This document shows positions 37,685 through 38,631 of a stretch of DNA of 38,631 nucleotides, piece by piece (position 1 is the stretch's first letter; each line of letters starts with the position of its first letter). This stretch comes from Nemertoderma westbladi (taxonomy: Eukaryota > Xenacoelomorpha > Nemertodermatida > Nemertodermatidae), in the NCBI GenBank assembly GCA_032718475.1, contig JAUCBJ010002417.1, forward strand, positions 1 to 38,631. Reading direction: 5' to 3'. The notes under the pieces were generated by a model. It saw nothing but the letters and a program-made list of their open reading frames with translations. It was not told the origin of the DNA and did not search any database. The translations under genes were made by a program, and so were the position numbers.

Positions 37685-38631
37685 ACTGTAACAGGTATGT
37701 GCTGGTGCTGGAGTATGCGTGTCATGACTAGCCCATACTATAATACCTCACACCCTCAAGACATACTGGCTGACTGGTATGGTAGGCTTACACCGGTATG
37801 CCAAGGTAACCCAATTATATACCACCTACTAGTCTGACTTACTTAATCTTACTCCTACAATTGACATATCTGTTGATATTTCAAGTTGACCTCCGATCAC
37901 TGTTAATGTTTGTAATTCTATGAATCCAAATCCAGCAACTCCAAAACCATCAACAAGTGCCTCCAGGGAAATATCACGAGTCTCATTTGAAGAATTGCTT
38001 CTTTCGAAGCTGCACCAATAATATAATAACTAAACAGAAGCGGAAAAAAATCCATAAGTATGCTCGAATAATTACGAGGGAGCTAGTGGACAGGACGTCA
38101 GATATGAATTCTAGCTACGAGTCTGATGATGAAATACAAATTTTAAATACAAAGATTTGGAACTGGATTGCTAAGAATAATAATCAGCCCACCAGCAAAA
38201 AGACAAATTAGGCCCATTAAGAAAACCAACAAATGAATTTGTTCAAAAAAACCTGAATCAAAGAGAGGCAAAAGGAATGATTATAAAAGTAGTGATACAA
38301 TGGGTGGTATGGATTATTGTAGTGATACCTGGTGGTAGTTAATGATGATAGTGGTGATGATGAAAGTGGGATTGATATAAACATGTTGCAACAGGATTCT
38401 TGGTTGCGACAGTTGTGGGAGATGGTACCATAAGTATACACTAGTTCCATTTAAAAATTACGGAAATAGATCCATTCCGAAGAATGTCAAATTCTACTGT
38501 AAATGTTGTCCTTCACAATCTGAATTGATAGAGATACCGTGGACCGACTGTTAGAGTTATCAGTGTTGGAGCGGGGAATGGCTGTACAAAAGAAGTTAGA
38601 AGTGTAGAACTCATTTAGTGGTGTTTTTTAT
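37685..38631. other. Right-end region, no recognised gene
   Basis: An 84-codon plus-strand frame (37957-38211) and a short MNPNPATPKPSTSASREISR frame (37919-38020) overlap here; the second has plausible composition but no family. Near 38470-38540 NVKFYCKCCPSQSELIEI might be the Cys-rich tail of a transposase, but it is too short to call. Confidence 0.3.

Overview
This is a eukaryotic, almost certainly invertebrate-animal, genomic window of about 38.6 kb. It is a transposon graveyard. I found no prokaryotic operon logic, no rRNA, no intact tRNA, and no host gene I can name. The animal assignment rests on the mix of element types: BEL/Pao-type gag-protease with DUF1759/DUF1758-like domains, a LINE with a FADD reverse transcriptase, piggyBac transposases with TTAA-flanked ends, and a tRNA-headed SINE whose middle resembles the conserved core of mollusc, cnidarian and other invertebrate SINEs. 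A marine invertebrate is likely; I cannot name the phylum. Nearly every coding region carries frameshifts, stops or truncations.

Region by region. 1-312: an unrecognised protein entering from the left edge (minus strand). 720-1009: a small inverted-repeat element. 1655-1862: a tandem duplication. 1972-4125: the RNase H and integrase half of an LTR-retrotransposon pol (minus), with its reverse transcriptase missing. 4420-7102: a GC-rich plus-strand unit encoding a basic protein, then a long Glu/Arg coiled coil, an Asn-rich stretch and 13-residue tandem repeats. 7117-10115: a decayed BEL/Pao gag-protease on the minus strand, tail-to-tail with that unit. 10112-10840: three compact unrecognised minus-strand ORFs directly upstream of that gag, the last overlapping its start codon as ATGA. 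11.3-14.4 kb: AT-rich, no genes.

14.4-16.3 kb: LINE copy 1 (plus). 16.7-17.1 kb: a C-rich tract. 17220-18642: a piggyBac-type non-autonomous element built as a palindrome of about 162-bp units. 18.7-19.1 kb: an SGNH-hydrolase-like relic (minus). 21.1-21.5 kb: an exon-like member of an uncharacterised invertebrate family (minus). 21.65-22.37 kb: a zinc-finger, recombinase-like relic (plus). 22.37-23.63 kb: a striking structure of inverted arrays of a 17-bp motif around a 27-bp Pro-rich minisatellite. 24.0-25.9 kb: two diverged copies of an approximately 500-bp repeat, the left one carrying the SINE. 26.76-27.14 kb: a promoter-like stretch with a splice donor (minus).

28.2-30.4 kb: a minus-strand cluster of three overlapping or closely spaced ORFs, one with two CCHC zinc knuckles, the others unrecognised. 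30.4-31.1 kb: C-terminal part of a tyrosine recombinase (plus). 32.3-34.0 kb: a piggyBac transposase relic (minus) abutting LINE copy 2 (34.0-35.5 kb). 35.6-35.9 kb: an OTU-protease-like relic with Ser at the expected catalytic Cys. 36.8-37.1 kb: a second piggyBac fragment (plus). 37.5-37.7 kb: LINE copy 3.

The parts do not form one pathway. The least explained pieces are the small-ORF cassette upstream of the BEL-type gag, the 28-30 kb zinc-knuckle cluster, and the two arrayed inverted-repeat structures. All family calls come from motif recognition by eye; no search was run.
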